From contig NZ_NBYX01000007.1 in NCBI RefSeq assembly GCF_002099195.1, positions 62,001 through 126,000 of the forward strand: a stretch of DNA of 64,000 nucleotides, in the 5' to 3' direction. The DNA comes from Burkholderia puraquae (GTDB taxonomy: Bacteria > Pseudomonadota > Gammaproteobacteria > Burkholderiales > Burkholderiaceae). A model generated the notes under the pieces. It was not told the origin of the DNA. It saw only the letters and a program-made list of their open reading frames with translations, and searched no databases. Both the position numbers and the translations under genes were made by a program. This document shows positions 25,713 through 35,396 of the stretch, in pieces (positions within the stretch are counted from its first letter, which is position 1; each line of letters starts with the position of its first letter).

Positions 25713-27263
25713 ATGAATGCCTCAACGCCACCCGCACCACCGCCGCTGACGGGCGGCAAGCTGGTCCTTGCGACCATCGCCGTCGCGCTCGCGACGTTCA
25801 TGAACGTGCTCGATTCATCCATTGCGAACGTCGCGATTCCGACGATCTCGGGCAACCTCGGCGTCTCGGTCGACGAAGGCACGTGGGTGATCACGCTGTT
25901 CTCGGCGGCCAATGCCGTCGCGATTCCGTTGACGGGCTGGCTCACGCAGCGCGTCGGACAGATCCGGCTGTTCGTGGCCGCCATCGTGTTGTTCGTGTTC
26001 TCGTCGTGGTTGTGCGGCGTCGCGCCGAACCTGCTCGTGCTGCTCGCCGCGCGCGTCTTGCAGGGGGTCGTCGCGGGGCCGCTGATTCCACTGTCCCAGG
26101 CGATCCTGCTGGGTTCGTATTCGAAGGAGAAAAGCTCGACCGCGCTGGCGCTGTGGTCGATGACCGCGACGGTCGGCCCGATCGCCGGGCCCGCGCTGGG
26201 CGGCTGGATCACCGACAGTTACAGCTGGTCGTGGATCTTTTACATCAACATTCCTGTCGGCCTGTTCGCGGCCGGCGTGACGTGGATGATCTATCGCGAC
26301 CGCGAGACGCCGGTGCGCAAGCTACCGATCGACAAGGTCGGGCTGATGTCGCTCGTGGTGTGGGTCGCGACGCTGCAGATCATGCTCGACAAGGGCAAGG
26401 ATCTCGACTGGTTCAATTCGCCGGTGATCTGCGTGCTGGCCGTCATCGCCGCGATCAGCTTCCTGTTCTTCCTGATCTGGGAGTTCACGGAGAAGAACCC
26501 GATCGTCGATATCCGCCTCTTTGCGGTGCGCAATTTCCGCGGCGGCACGATTGCGATTTCGGTCGCGTACGCGGTGTTCTTCTCGAACCTCGTCATCCTT
26601 CCTCAATGGATTCAGGGCTATCTGGGCTATCGATCGGTGGACGCCGGGCTCGTGACGGCGCCGCTCGGGATCTTCGCCGTGCTGCTTGCCCCATTGATGG
26701 CGAAGATCATGCCGAAATCCGATGCGCGGGTGCTTGCAACGCTGGCCTTCCTCGGTTTTGCGGGCGTGTTCTTCATGCGCTCGCATTACACGACCGGTGT
26801 CGACCCGTATACCCTGGTGCTGCCGACCTTGCTGCAAGGCATTCCGATGGCGCTCTTCTTTACGCCGCTGACCGCGATCATCCTGTCGGGGCTGGCGCCC
26901 GACAGGATTCCGGCGGCGGCCGGCCTGTCCAATTTCGTGCGCGTGTTCGCGGGCGGCGTCGGCACGTCGTTGATCGCGACGGGGTGGAACGACCGGACGA
27001 TCCTGCATCATGCCCGGCTCGCCGAGCAGTCGAGCGTGAACAATCCCGACTACGCGAGCGCCCTCGCGCAGCTCCACGCGACGCTCGGCGGCATGGATCA
27101 GGCGGCGGCGTTCTTCGAACGCACGCTGAATGCGCAGGCAGCGATGCTCGCGCTGAACGATATCTTCTGGCTGTCGTCGATCATCTTCATCGTCATCATC
27201 CCGCTGGTCTGGCTCACCAAACCGGGCAAGGGTAGCGCAGGGGCAGCGGCAGGGGCGCACTGA
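25713..27263 (+). CDS. emrB: EmrB-like DHA2 drug:H+ antiporter (MFS, 14 TM)
   Basis: A 516-residue major facilitator of the DHA2/EmrB group with about 14 transmembrane segments. The family signature NVLDSSIANVAIPTISGNLG near residue 32 and the motif LTQRVGQIRLF between TM2 and TM3 are both present, as is the TM5 antiporter motif in GPIAGPALGGWITDSYSW. It extrudes hydrophobic compounds with EmrA and the OMF encoded upstream; the substrate is unknown. It is the third gene of the operon, 103 bp after emrA. Confidence 0.93.
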   Translation: MNASTPPAPPPLTGGKLVLATIAVALATFMNVLDSSIANVAIPTISGNLGVSVDEGTWVITLFSAANAVAIPLTGWLTQRVGQIRLFVAAIVLFVFSSWLCGVAPNLLVLLAARVLQGVVAGPLIPLSQAILLGSYSKEKSSTALALWSMTATVGPIAGPALGGWITDSYSWSWIFYINIPVGLFAAGVTWMIYRDRETPVRKLPIDKVGLMSLVVWVATLQIMLDKGKDLDWFNSPVICVLAVIAAISFLFFLIWEFTEKNPIVDIRLFAVRNFRGGTIAISVAYAVFFSNLVILPQWIQGYLGYRSVDAGLVTAPLGIFAVLLAPLMAKIMPKSDARVLATLAFLGFAGVFFMRSHYTTGVDPYTLVLPTLLQGIPMALFFTPLTAIILSGLAPDRIPAAAGLSNFVRVFAGGVGTSLIATGWNDRTILHHARLAEQSSVNNPDYASALAQLHATLGGMDQAAAFFERTLNAQAAMLALNDIFWLSSIIFIVIIPLVWLTKPGKGSAGAAAGAH

Positions 27264-27364
27264 GCGAGGCCGCTTCGAAGCGCGCGGCGACGATCACGCG
27301 TGCAACGTCGAGCCGGGTCGATCCTGACCCGCCACCTACCTCGGCGGTCCCGGGCCGGTCGTCG

Positions 27365-28187
27365 ATTTTCACGCAGGAAGTCCGCCACATCGTGGCTGAT
27401 CCGGCGATCCATCTCCACGCGATCGATCCCGGATGCGTCCTGGTAAATCAGGGCCACACTGGCCGCGACCGAGGGCGGGCAAGGATCGATGAGAACGAAA
27501 TGCGTACCCGTCACGATCTGCACTACCGGCGGGATGGGCAAGCGTGACACCACCTCAAGCACGTATTTCGCGGAACTCGGATAGCTGTCGTCCTGCGGTC
27601 GATAGCGCATCGTCGCCATGCGCACGGCGGGGGCAGGCCGGATGCCTCGGACATCATATCCAACGGGGCCATCAGGACCCGCGCCGTGAGACGTTGATCA
27701 ACGTAGCGGATACGGTGGCGTTACCTTGGCCGCCGCGAGTGCCATTGCCGGTTGCGGAACGCGGACACAATCCTGGATCGTCGTGGCCAGCACAGTATTC
27801 ACCGGCGTACACGAAGTCTGGATCAGCACTCGCAAGGGTCAGCACGGTATCGCTGCCGGCCGACTACCCAGCAGTGCCGATGCGGTTCGCATCTTCGCTC
27901 GCTGAAAGCCGTGGATTCGCGAGCGCTGCACTGAGCGCGGCCTCTGCTTGTCGCGGGCGATCGATCAGGATCCGGACCCGGGACAGCACCCGCGGATAAC
28001 CTGAAGGATTTCCGACGTACGTCGGCACGACGGCGATAAAGCCGGCGCGAGTCAATGCGGCAGCCAACGCGTGGTGGCCGAGCGGGCCACCGCCTCGCCC
28101 GAGTGAAATCGACACGACGGGGAAGCGGTGATCCGGGGCTGGCGACGCGTCGCGTGTGGCATCGACCTGAATGGTCTCGCTTGCCAT
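27365..28187 (-). pseudogene. Decayed dienelactone hydrolase-family alpha/beta hydrolase
   Basis: The 5' part (28187 to 27867) reads as an alpha/beta hydrolase start: FPVVSISLGRGGGPLGHHAL, then FIAVVPTYVGNPSG and RIGTAG. The next codon is TAG (27864-27866), and the frame then continues SAG: the stop replaces the residue before the nucleophile Ser of the G-x-S-x-G elbow. After about 60 more codons the frame is lost. The 3' part in another frame (27625 to about 27367) reads YVLEVVSRLPIPPVVQIV, THFVLIDPCPPSVAA and ISHDVADFLRE, the familiar C-terminus with the catalytic His region. Both a stop and a frameshift are present, so it is not functional. Confidence 0.75.
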
Positions 28188-28512
28188 GGCCTCTCACGCT
28201 CATGTGCAGGATAAAAAGAACGCCGCTTCGAAAGGAGTTGCCTCGTGCGCTATCGTGATGCGATTCACGCCGGCATTGAACGCGGCCGGTTCAGCCTACG
28301 CGGAACACGTGAATACGATTGCCGCCAGGAGGCTCACTATCCAGCGCGCGTTGCAGGTCCTGGTCGGACGGAACAAGATGCGCGGGATATCGGCAGGTTC
28401 GCGCTATCGCAGGTAGCGCGATGCGCGGTTGCCCGAGGTGTCGTCTGACATCGGACTCGAACTGGGCCCACCAGGAAAGACCGTCGAGTCGATAGCATCT
28501 TGCCGCCGCTTG
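28188..28512. other. Intergenic region, nothing recognised
   Basis: 325 bp between the hydrolase pseudogene and the rhodanese remnant. I see no gene, and no clear terminator or promoter. Confidence 0.5.
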
Positions 28513-28832
28513 TCAGCCGATCGCCGCGTCGTGCATTCCGATCATCGGCTCGACGTCGAAACCCGCGGCGCGCCATGCATCGATGCCGCCTGCGAGCGGC
28601 AACGCCAGCTTGATGCCGGACAGCCGCAACTGCCTGGCCACCGACACTGCGGACCCTTCGTCGGGGCACGCGCAATAGATGACGAGTGTCCGGTTCGTTC
28701 CATGGCGCTCCATGATCTGCCGGGTCTTTCGTTCATCGCCGATTACCGCGCCCGGAATCACGAATGGATCGAGCGTCCTTCGCTCCGCGGAGCGGATATC
28801 GATCACGATCGGTCGCGGAGGTTCGCGAGCAA
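28513..28832 (-). pseudogene. Rhodanese domain cut off from DedA by a frameshift
   Basis: Reading from about 28830, REPPRPIVIDIRSAERRTLD starts a rhodanese domain, with the active-site loop IYCACPDEGSA (catalytic Cys) and LPLAGGIDAWRAAGFDVEP near the end. It has no start codon or ribosome binding site of its own. In related bacteria DedA and rhodanese are often one polypeptide, and here the DedA frame runs to the same point. A single missing base around 28825-28832 explains the break. It would be inactive unless ribosomes slip or the base is a sequencing error. Confidence 0.7.
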
Positions 28833-29489
28833 TGCATGCAATTCGCCCGCGCTGATCCGTGCCTTGCCGAGCGCACTTGCCAGCATGAGCCTGCGGCAGT
28901 AGCGGTACAGGAGATAAAGCACCGGAACGATGCCGGCGACGATGAGCGCATGCCAGCCAAGACGGGCGACAAGCGCGAAAAGCACGTCGATCTGTGAAGC
29001 GAACAGCGTGCCGATCGCCAGCCCGATCGACGCCCACAGTGCAATGCCCGCGCAATCGTGCAGGACGAAGGAGCGCATCCTGACGGCCATCGCACCGCAT
29101 AGCGGAACGGCAACGAGCGACAGGCCGGGCACGAACCTCGCAACGATGAGTACGCGAACACCCCAGCGCCCGAAAAAGCGCTCCGTCGTCGTGACGCACG
29201 CATCGCGCGACGGCGACAGCTTGCAGACGGTATGAAGCGTACGCTTGCCGTACCGTTTGCCACCCTGAAACCAGACCAGGTCGCCGAGAAAGCCGCCAAT
29301 CACGGCGGCGCCCAGTATCGTCGAGAAATGCAGCAACGTCGACGACGCCGCATGCGTGACGAGCGCAATGCCTGCCCCGACCGTGATCAACGTCGGTATC
29401 GAGGGAAGAGGCAGGCCAAGCGAAGACCCGAGCACGTTCAGGAACACGACCAACGTGCCGTACCGTGCAATCAATTCATGCGACATCAT
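28803..29489 (-). CDS. DedA family membrane protein (N-terminal part of a DedA-rhodanese fusion)
   Basis: A 228-residue DedA/SNARE-associated family protein with several transmembrane helices. Family features are the re-entrant region VVFLNVLGSSLGLPLPSIPT, the motif GAAVIGGFLGDLVWFQGGKRYG, and the arginine motif VLIVARFVPGLSLVAVPLCG. DedA proteins take part in lipid transport or proton-dependent membrane homeostasis. AAGGAG lies 6 nt before the first ATG. The last residues ISAGELHALL are the usual linker into a rhodanese domain, after which the frame ends early. The membrane part itself appears complete. Confidence 0.85.
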   Translation of the reverse strand: MMSHELIARYGTLVVFLNVLGSSLGLPLPSIPTLITVGAGIALVTHAASSTLLHFSTILGAAVIGGFLGDLVWFQGGKRYGKRTLHTVCKLSPSRDACVTTTERFFGRWGVRVLIVARFVPGLSLVAVPLCGAMAVRMRSFVLHDCAGIALWASIGLAIGTLFASQIDVLFALVARLGWHALIVAGIVPVLYLLYRYCRRLMLASALGKARISAGELHALLANLRDRS

Positions 29490-29628
29490 GGTGCTCTCCT
29501 TGAGACTCGCACATACCCGATCTCGAAGATCGTTCCTTGCTCCACCCGAACCTGCCTGCCCGATGCCGGATCCACGGTGGCCTTCACCCCCACCGCAAAC
29601 GTGCGGCGCGGCAGCGCGTCGCTACGTA

Positions 29629-30900
29629 TTACCTGGCAACCGACGGCTCTTTGTCATGCGGGTGATTCACTGCCGGAACAGCGTCGGTGCGCTGGCCGCC
29701 CGTTTCGTCGACGTCCTGCCGGTAGCGGTGCACGTCCCGCGTGACGAAGCCGATTTCGCGGTTCGGGATATCGAACCAGTCGGGATGCCCAAACGAACGC
29801 CGAATGTCCTCGAGGCCGCTCGCCCAATGCTCGCGCATCGTGTCCCTGCTGAACTCATAGTCCTTGTAGTGCCCTTCGAACACCTTGTTCTTGTAGATCA
29901 GGTGCACGACGTTCACTGCGCTTCCATCGGCCGTCTTCTGCGCCTCCCGCAACAACGGGTGCGCAAGCCGCACGTGTTCGGGAATGTGCTCGAGCAGCGC
30001 CTTGATCATCTGCGCATGCTTCTGGTTCTGCGACATGAACGCTGTGATGGCGCGCGTGCGGCTCGAATACTGAATGTCCTTGGTGCGCTCGCTGACATCG
30101 AGGAAATCGCCCGGCAGCTTGCCGCGCGAGCTCCACAGATCGATCTGGAAAACGAGCGTGTCCTTGTGCTGGCTTTCCCGGATGATCTCGGTCAGCGGCG
30201 TGTTGGAAACCAGTCCGCCGTCCCAGTAGAACTCGCCATCGATCTCGACGGCCGGAAAACCCGGCGGCAGCGCGCCGGAGGCGATGAAATGTTCCGGCGC
30301 GAGGCGCATTTTCGAATTGTCGAAATAGACGAGATTGCCCGTTCGAACATTGACGGCCCCGACGGATACTCGAATGTTCCCGTCGTTGATGCGATCGAAG
30401 TTCGCGTACCGCAACAGCGTTTCACGCAATGCCGACGTGTCGTAATAGCTGACCTGATCGGGGCGCTTCCTGCCGCCCCCTGCGAAAGGCACATGCGTGC
30501 GCGGGGCGAAGAAGCCGTCCTGACCTTCCATCAACGTACGCGTTGCGGACCATGCGCTCGACCACCTGCGCCCGATGTCTTCAAGACCGGGCCACGCCGA
30601 CATGCACACGCCGAGGTGTGAGAACGGATCGGTCGGCTGGCTGATGGTGTTCCAGAAGCCGCGCAGCGCTTCCGCTCGATCCGCGGGCGCATTGCCGGCG
30701 ATGATCGCGGTGTTGAGCGCCCCGATCGAAACGCCAGCGATTCGCGTCGGCTCCACGCCGGCTTCGGCCATGCCTTCATAGACACCGGCCTGATAGGAGC
30801 CGAGTGCGCCGCCGCCCTGCAGCACGAGCCCGATTTCGTCATAGGCGGGGAGCTTGATGCGATGGGGCTGCTTCAGCTTGTTACGCTGGCTCGAATGCAT
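29629..30900 (-). CDS. Patatin-like phospholipase with DUF3734 C-terminus
   Basis: A 423-residue patatin-family serine acyl hydrolase. The oxyanion loop GGGALGSYQAG, the nucleophile elbow GVSIGALN and the catalytic Asp in DGGLVSNTPL are all intact. The C-terminal third (YSSRTRAITAFMSQNQKH to RDTMREHWASGLEDI) matches the DUF3734 extension. It could release 3-hydroxy acids or fatty acids from lipids or polyhydroxyalkanoate. AAGGAGA lies 7 nt before the ATG at 30900. It is the third gene of an operon with acetoacetate decarboxylase and 3-hydroxybutyrate dehydrogenase, which suggests a link to storage-polymer or ketone metabolism. Confidence 0.9.
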   Translation of the reverse strand: MHSSQRNKLKQPHRIKLPAYDEIGLVLQGGGALGSYQAGVYEGMAEAGVEPTRIAGVSIGALNTAIIAGNAPADRAEALRGFWNTISQPTDPFSHLGVCMSAWPGLEDIGRRWSSAWSATRTLMEGQDGFFAPRTHVPFAGGGRKRPDQVSYYDTSALRETLLRYANFDRINDGNIRVSVGAVNVRTGNLVYFDNSKMRLAPEHFIASGALPPGFPAVEIDGEFYWDGGLVSNTPLTEIIRESQHKDTLVFQIDLWSSRGKLPGDFLDVSERTKDIQYSSRTRAITAFMSQNQKHAQMIKALLEHIPEHVRLAHPLLREAQKTADGSAVNVVHLIYKNKVFEGHYKDYEFSRDTMREHWASGLEDIRRSFGHPDWFDIPNREIGFVTRDVHRYRQDVDETGGQRTDAVPAVNHPHDKEPSVAR

Positions 30901-30910
30901 GATGTTCTCC

Positions 30911-31693
30911 TTACTGCATGAACCAGCCATGGCTGACGACGATCGATTGCCCGGTGAGCGCGCTCGACTCGAAGCCGGCCAGGAACGCAACCGTGTTCGC
31001 GACATCAGCCAGCGACGTGAATTCGCCGTCGACCGTCTCCTTCAGCATCACGTCGCTGACGACCTGCTGCTCGGAGATCCCGAGGGCCTTCGCTTGCTCG
31101 GGGATCTGCTTGTCGACCAGCGGGGTTCTGACGAATCCCGGGCACACGACATTGGCGCGCACGCCGCGTGGTCCGCCTTCTTTCGCGACCACCCGCGCGA
31201 GACCGAGCAACCCGTGTTTCGCGGTCACGTAGGCGGATTTGAGCGGCGAGGCCTCGTGCGAATGCACCGATCCCATGTAGATCACCGTGCCGCCCTTGTT
31301 CGATGCATACATGTGCCGGATGGCGGCCCGGGTCGTCAGGAATGCGCCATCGAGGTGGATGGCCAGCATCTTCTTCCAGTCGGAAAAGGCGTAATCCTCG
31401 ATCCGGTTGACGATCTGGATGCCGGCGTTCGACACGAGCACGTCGATTCCACCCAGCCGGCTCACCGTTTCGGCCAGCCCCGCGTCGACGGCTTCCTCGC
31501 TGGTGACGTCCATGGCGATTGCCAACGCGTTGCCGCCGTTGGCGACGATGTCGTCGGCAACCTTTCGCGCTGCCTCGACATTCAGGTCCGCGATCACGAC
31601 CGTCGCGCCGTCCGTCGCGAGCTTGCGCGCGCACACTTCGCCGATGCCGCTTGCCGCGCCCGTCACGAGCGCGATCTTGCCATTCAGTGCCAT
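30911..31693 (-). CDS. bdhA: 3-hydroxybutyrate dehydrogenase
   Basis: A 260-residue classical SDR of the D-3-hydroxybutyrate dehydrogenase type, which interconverts 3-hydroxybutyrate and acetoacetate with NAD. It has [13 protein letters not shown], the catalytic Ser in [15 protein letters not shown] (YxxxK) and the family C-terminus [22 protein letters not shown] lies 5 nt before the ATG. It sits 15 bp after the acetoacetate decarboxylase gene and 10 bp before the patatin gene, so its product acetoacetate can pass directly to Adc. Confidence 0.92.
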   Translation of the reverse strand: MALNGKIALVTGAASGIGEVCARKLATDGATVVIADLNVEAARKVADDIVANGGNALAIAMDVTSEEAVDAGLAETVSRLGGIDVLVSNAGIQIVNRIEDYAFSDWKKMLAIHLDGAFLTTRAAIRHMYASNKGGTVIYMGSVHSHEASPLKSAYVTAKHGLLGLARVVAKEGGPRGVRANVVCPGFVRTPLVDKQIPEQAKALGISEQQVVSDVMLKETVDGEFTSLADVANTVAFLAGFESSALTGQSIVVSHGWFMQ

Positions 31694-31708
31694 GCGACCT
31701 CCGGGAGC

Positions 31709-32488
31709 TTATTGGTTGACTGCGAGTTTCAGCGACTCGGCAGGGGCGAGATAGTCGTAAGCCACTTCGCCGATGTCGAGCGTGAGATTTGCAATGAGGT
31801 GGCGGGCGCCGATCACCTTGCGAACCGGCAGATCGGCAACCGATGCGAGTGCATGCGGGTGCAGCTCGAGCGCGGCAGGCCCTTCCCATGCACCGATCAC
31901 GTCGACATCGCGCAGAAAGAAGCGCACCAGTTCGCAAATGCGGGCCGATCCATCGACGTGCGGGATGACCTTGAGCAGGTAGTTGGGCGTGTCGGCGAGC
32001 TTGAGGCGTTCCAGCGCCGTGTCGAGCGCGCGATACTTGTAGCCCATCGTTCCGGTGGCGATGCGTTGCGTGCCGTAGTCGAGCGTGCCGAGCAGCGTGT
32101 CCTTGCCATCGACGCAGAGCGTCGGCGACGCCAGCTTCTTGGGAAATCCCCAGATCTCGCGTCCGGCTGCGATCGGGCCTTCGTCGTCGAGGTACATCGC
32201 GTGCGTGAAATTGGCCCGATTGCCGTCCTCGTCGAGAACGGAGATCACCTGGCCGCTCTCCGTGTAGTCGCCGAACCCCGACGAATCCGGCATGCGGATG
32301 AATTCGTAGTGGACGATGGCACGGTCGACCGTCAGCGGTTCCGGAACGACGGCGCGGAGCGCGTCCATGTCCGTCTCATACGAGATGATGAAGTACTCCC
32401 GATTGATGAACCGGAAGGGCGGGCGCGGATACGCCGGGTTGTGCACGGGCATGGCAAAGGCGTTGTCGCGGATGTCTTCTTCGGTCAT
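31709..32488 (-). CDS. adc: Acetoacetate decarboxylase
   Basis: A 259-residue acetoacetate decarboxylase, which converts acetoacetate to acetone and CO2. The Schiff-base Lys lies in [14 protein letters not shown], and the barrel strands around [18 protein letters not shown] and [17 protein letters not shown] are typical. GAGGAAC precedes the ATG by 8 nt. It is the first gene of a three-gene operon with bdhA and a patatin-like hydrolase. Confidence 0.93.
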   Translation of the reverse strand: MTEEDIRDNAFAMPVHNPAYPRPPFRFINREYFIISYETDMDALRAVVPEPLTVDRAIVHYEFIRMPDSSGFGDYTESGQVISVLDEDGNRANFTHAMYLDDEGPIAAGREIWGFPKKLASPTLCVDGKDTLLGTLDYGTQRIATGTMGYKYRALDTALERLKLADTPNYLLKVIPHVDGSARICELVRFFLRDVDVIGAWEGPAALELHPHALASVADLPVRKVIGARHLIANLTLDIGEVAYDYLAPAESLKLAVNQ

Positions 32489-32796
32489 GGGTCGTTCCTC
32501 GGTTGGTGAAGTGCTGGGTCATATCCGTCGCGACGGCCTCGGACGACGCGGCCATCGACGGGAGGAGGCGCGACGCTGCGCAGATTTGCGGAGCACGGTC
32601 GCGTGTTGCGCTTGCGGTGTCCTGTTTGTTTCCGGGCGGGTCCGGCAGCATGGTTGGTCACCGTCAGCACCAAGCGTAGGCGATGTGACCTTGCGGCAGT
32701 AGCGTCGCAGTGGACCTCACCGTGTTGTCTCGGCGACAACAATCGGAGGCGCGATGAGCGGGCGGCACGATGCCCGCCGGGGTGGCGCCGGATTCG
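32489..32796. other. Intergenic leader of adc
   Basis: 308 bp between the bestrophin gene and adc, both on the minus strand. It contains two hairpins (32723-32741 and 32758-32777) close to the end of the bestrophin gene; the remainder should hold the adc promoter. Confidence 0.5.
32723..32741 (-). terminator. Hairpin TGTTGTC-N5-GACAACA after the bestrophin gene
   Basis: A perfect 7-bp stem with a 5-nt loop, 56 bp downstream of the bestrophin stop; a second GC-rich stem (GCGGGC/GCCCGC) lies at 32758-32777. There is no T-run, so a regulatory role is equally possible. Confidence 0.35.
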
Positions 32797-33798
32797 CTAT
32801 AACGCGATGACGGTATGGCTCGACGATGCGACGGCATGCTCCCCGAGCATCGCTTTCAGGTCTCGCTCGATCGTGCCGCACAACGTCGAGATGGGAACGT
32901 CGTTCGCGCCACCTTCGAACGGGTTCTCCGTGCTTTCGCCAACCTGGTCGAGCGACGTGTACATCCACGACACGGCGACACTGCATGGCACGACCAGCCA
33001 GATCATGTTGCCGTGCATGAAGCCGATCACGCTGTCGTTGAGCCGGTTGAATTCGTTCAGAAGACCGAACGGAAGCGACAGGCAGAAAAATCGGACGAAC
33101 AGGGAGCTGACGGTCGCGTATTGGCGTGGATAGGGAAAATTCTTGAATCGTTCCGCTCGGGACTGGAGATCGATGAAGTCCCCGATGGTTTTCTGAAGTT
33201 CCATGTAGAAATTCGTGTTCAGATGGCCGGCAAGATGAAGCATCCTGAGCGAAGTGCCTTGCAGGCTCAGCACGAATGTCGTGATGGAGGCAGAAGAGAG
33301 CGCTTGTTCCGCTTCGGAGGGGGACAAGTATTTCGGCAACAATTCCTTGATGTCGTTTTCCCATTCCGGCACGCGGTAGAAGCGGCGGTACTCCGCGTTG
33401 TAGCGCTTGTTCGTGCTTTCCCAGATACGAGGGCGACGCAGGTCATATCGCAGTGCGGTCAGCCAGGCGAGGTGTCGATAGACCAGCTTTCGGGCAATCT
33501 CTTCGTCCGTCACGAAGTCGCGCGTAATTTGCCCCCAGCGGCGGCTCTTGCTCAGGATATCGGTCCAGATTTCCAGCGCATCCATTGCCCGGTTGTACGT
33601 CTGGACGTTCTTGAAGCCGACGATGAACGATGTCGCGGTTCCGAGGAGCGCTACGATCGTCAGGGGGATCGACAGCCATGTGACTGAAAAGAACTGATAC
33701 AGAACGACCGGGACGGAACCGAAAATGAGGAGTTCGTAGATTTTCCAGCGAGTCCAGATCAGAAATTCCGATAGTTTGTACGATTTCCCGAGATGCAT
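32797..33798 (-). CDS. Bestrophin-family anion channel-like protein
   Basis: A 333-residue inner-membrane protein of the bestrophin/YneE family. Two hydrophobic pairs flank a long soluble part: the first around YELLIFGSVPVVLYQFFSVT and LTIVALLGTATSFIVGFKN, the second around LFVRFFCLSLPFGLLN and IWLVVPCSVAVSWMYTSLDQ. The motif IVGFKNVQTYNRAMDALEIW and the late ENPFEGGANDVPIS are family hallmarks. Bacterial bestrophins form pentameric ion channels. It stands alone and is divergent from the next gene. Confidence 0.88.
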   Translation of the reverse strand: MHLGKSYKLSEFLIWTRWKIYELLIFGSVPVVLYQFFSVTWLSIPLTIVALLGTATSFIVGFKNVQTYNRAMDALEIWTDILSKSRRWGQITRDFVTDEEIARKLVYRHLAWLTALRYDLRRPRIWESTNKRYNAEYRRFYRVPEWENDIKELLPKYLSPSEAEQALSSASITTFVLSLQGTSLRMLHLAGHLNTNFYMELQKTIGDFIDLQSRAERFKNFPYPRQYATVSSLFVRFFCLSLPFGLLNEFNRLNDSVIGFMHGNMIWLVVPCSVAVSWMYTSLDQVGESTENPFEGGANDVPISTLCGTIERDLKAMLGEHAVASSSHTVIAL

Positions 33799-34066
33799 TT
33801 TATTTGCCTCATCGATGGCTCAGGTGGTTGACGAGTGCAGCGCTTGGCTACGCGCGATCTTTCGTCACGCATCATGCCTGCGATCGATTCGGCCGGGATG
33901 TGATCGATTGGTGCCTAAGAGGCAACACCGTGAGCACGCTTGCGGATCTACTGCGCAATGCTGCGGCAACCTACGATGATTCCGCGCGACGACGTTTGCG
34001 TTTTGTTTGCCTGGCTTGCAACCGGCATCCGTCGACATCGCAATTTTCCAACCGAGGGCAATCATC

Positions 34067-35275
34067 ATGTCGCAGAAGATCTTGATAGTGGGTGCTGGCT
34101 TCGCCGGCGTGTGGGGCGCACTGGGCGCAGCTCGCGTGCTGGACGATGCCGGTGTGACGGGCAGTGACGTCGAAATCACGTTGATCTCGCCGAAACCGGA
34201 ATTGCAGATCCGGCCGCGGCTGTACGAAAGCGAGCCGCAACGCATGGCCGCGCCGCTGCTGCCGCTGCTCGACGCCGTCGGCGTGAAGTTTCTCGAGGGT
34301 AGTGTCGAAGAGATTGCCGTTCAGGAGAAGACGGTGAGCGTGGCTTGCTCCAACGGTCAAAAGCGTTTGCTCGCGTATGACAGGTTGTTGTTGACCAGCG
34401 GCAGCAAGCTGGGCAGGCCGCCGGTACCGGGGCTGGCAGAGCACGCGTTCTCGGTCGATCGTATCGAGGACGCGGTCGCGCTCGATGAGCACTTCGCTGC
34501 GCTGGCGAAACTGCCGGATTCGCCGGCACGCAATACCGTCGCGGTCGTGGGCTGCGGTTTCACGGGTATCGAGGTCGCCACCGAGTTGCCGCATCGATTG
34601 CGCGAGCGGTTCGGCCCGGACGCGACGATTCGCGTAGTCGTGCTCGGCGCGCAGGCCGAAATTGGCCCCGATCTCGGCCCCAATCCACGGCCTTACGTCG
34701 CTGAAGCGTTCGACTCGCTGGGCATCGAGGCCGTACTCGGATCGCGCGTCGTGTCGGTAGGGGCGGACGGTGTTCGCACCGCATCGGGCACGCACATCGA
34801 AGCCATGACCGTGATCTGGGCAGGCGGCATGCAGGCCAGTCCGCTGACGGCGCAAGTCTCCTCGCATCTCGACCCGCTTGGACGTGTCGAGGTCGCGCCG
34901 GATCTTCGTGTCGCAGAAGCGCCGCACGTGTTCGTGGCGGGCGACGTGGCGCGAGCGCGCAGCGATGAGGAAGGGCACTATGCACTGATGTCGTGCCAGC
35001 ACGCGATCGTGATGGGGCAATTCGGCGGGCACAACGTCGCCGCGGATCTGATTGGTTTGCCGACGCTGAAGTACACGCAGCCGTTCTATGCGACATGCGT
35101 CGACCTGGGCGAATGGGGCGCTGTTTACTCGGAAGGCTGGGACCGTGAGATCAAGTTGACGCACGCGGAAGGAAAAGCGCGCAAGCAAATGATCAACACG
35201 CAGTGGATCTATCCGCCGGCGCCGAATCGTGCCGAGGCGCTGGCGGCAGGTAAGCCGCCGGTCTCCGTCGGCTGA
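34067..35275 (+). CDS. NADH dehydrogenase type II-like FAD oxidoreductase
   Basis: A 402-residue pyridine nucleotide-disulfide family flavoprotein. It has an FAD-binding GxGxxG at the N-terminus (ILIVGAGFAGVWGALGAA), an NAD-binding one in VAVVGCGFTGIEVATELP, and the second FAD signature HVFVAGDVARA. It most resembles NDH-2-like enzymes that pass electrons from NADH to quinone or another acceptor. The C-terminus (VSVG) lacks a clear membrane helix. GAGGG lies about 10 nt before the ATG at 34067. It converges with the second ohr gene. Confidence 0.85.
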   Translation: MSQKILIVGAGFAGVWGALGAARVLDDAGVTGSDVEITLISPKPELQIRPRLYESEPQRMAAPLLPLLDAVGVKFLEGSVEEIAVQEKTVSVACSNGQKRLLAYDRLLLTSGSKLGRPPVPGLAEHAFSVDRIEDAVALDEHFAALAKLPDSPARNTVAVVGCGFTGIEVATELPHRLRERFGPDATIRVVVLGAQAEIGPDLGPNPRPYVAEAFDSLGIEAVLGSRVVSVGADGVRTASGTHIEAMTVIWAGGMQASPLTAQVSSHLDPLGRVEVAPDLRVAEAPHVFVAGDVARARSDEEGHYALMSCQHAIVMGQFGGHNVAADLIGLPTLKYTQPFYATCVDLGEWGAVYSEGWDREIKLTHAEGKARKQMINTQWIYPPAPNRAEALAAGKPPVSVG

Positions 35276-35284
35276 CCAGCCGGT

Positions 35285-35326
35285 GCCCCCGCACGTGTCG
35301 CGCGACGCGCGACGCGCGACGGGGGC
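35285..35326. terminator. Hairpin with triple GCGCGAC repeat between convergent genes
   Basis: Arms GCCCCCG and CGGGGGC enclose about 28 nt that contain three tandem copies of GCGCGAC. It lies between convergent stop codons (35275 and 35397) and could end transcription from both sides; no clear T-run. Confidence 0.4.
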
Positions 35327-35396
35327 GGTTTGGCGCGCGGCAGCGGCACTGCGCGTCTTCCACGGGCGACGCCTCTGCCGCCCGGCAGGCGGCGAT

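Noticed and set aside
27271..27282. Perfect palindrome CGCTTCGAAGCG after emrB as a terminator
   Set aside because: There is no loop and no T-run, and 12-bp palindromes of this composition are expected by chance in such GC-rich DNA.
35302..35320. Triple GCGCGAC repeat as a CRISPR-like or phase-variable element
   Set aside because: There are only three short copies without spacers, lying inside a hairpin between convergent genes; a terminator is the simpler reading.
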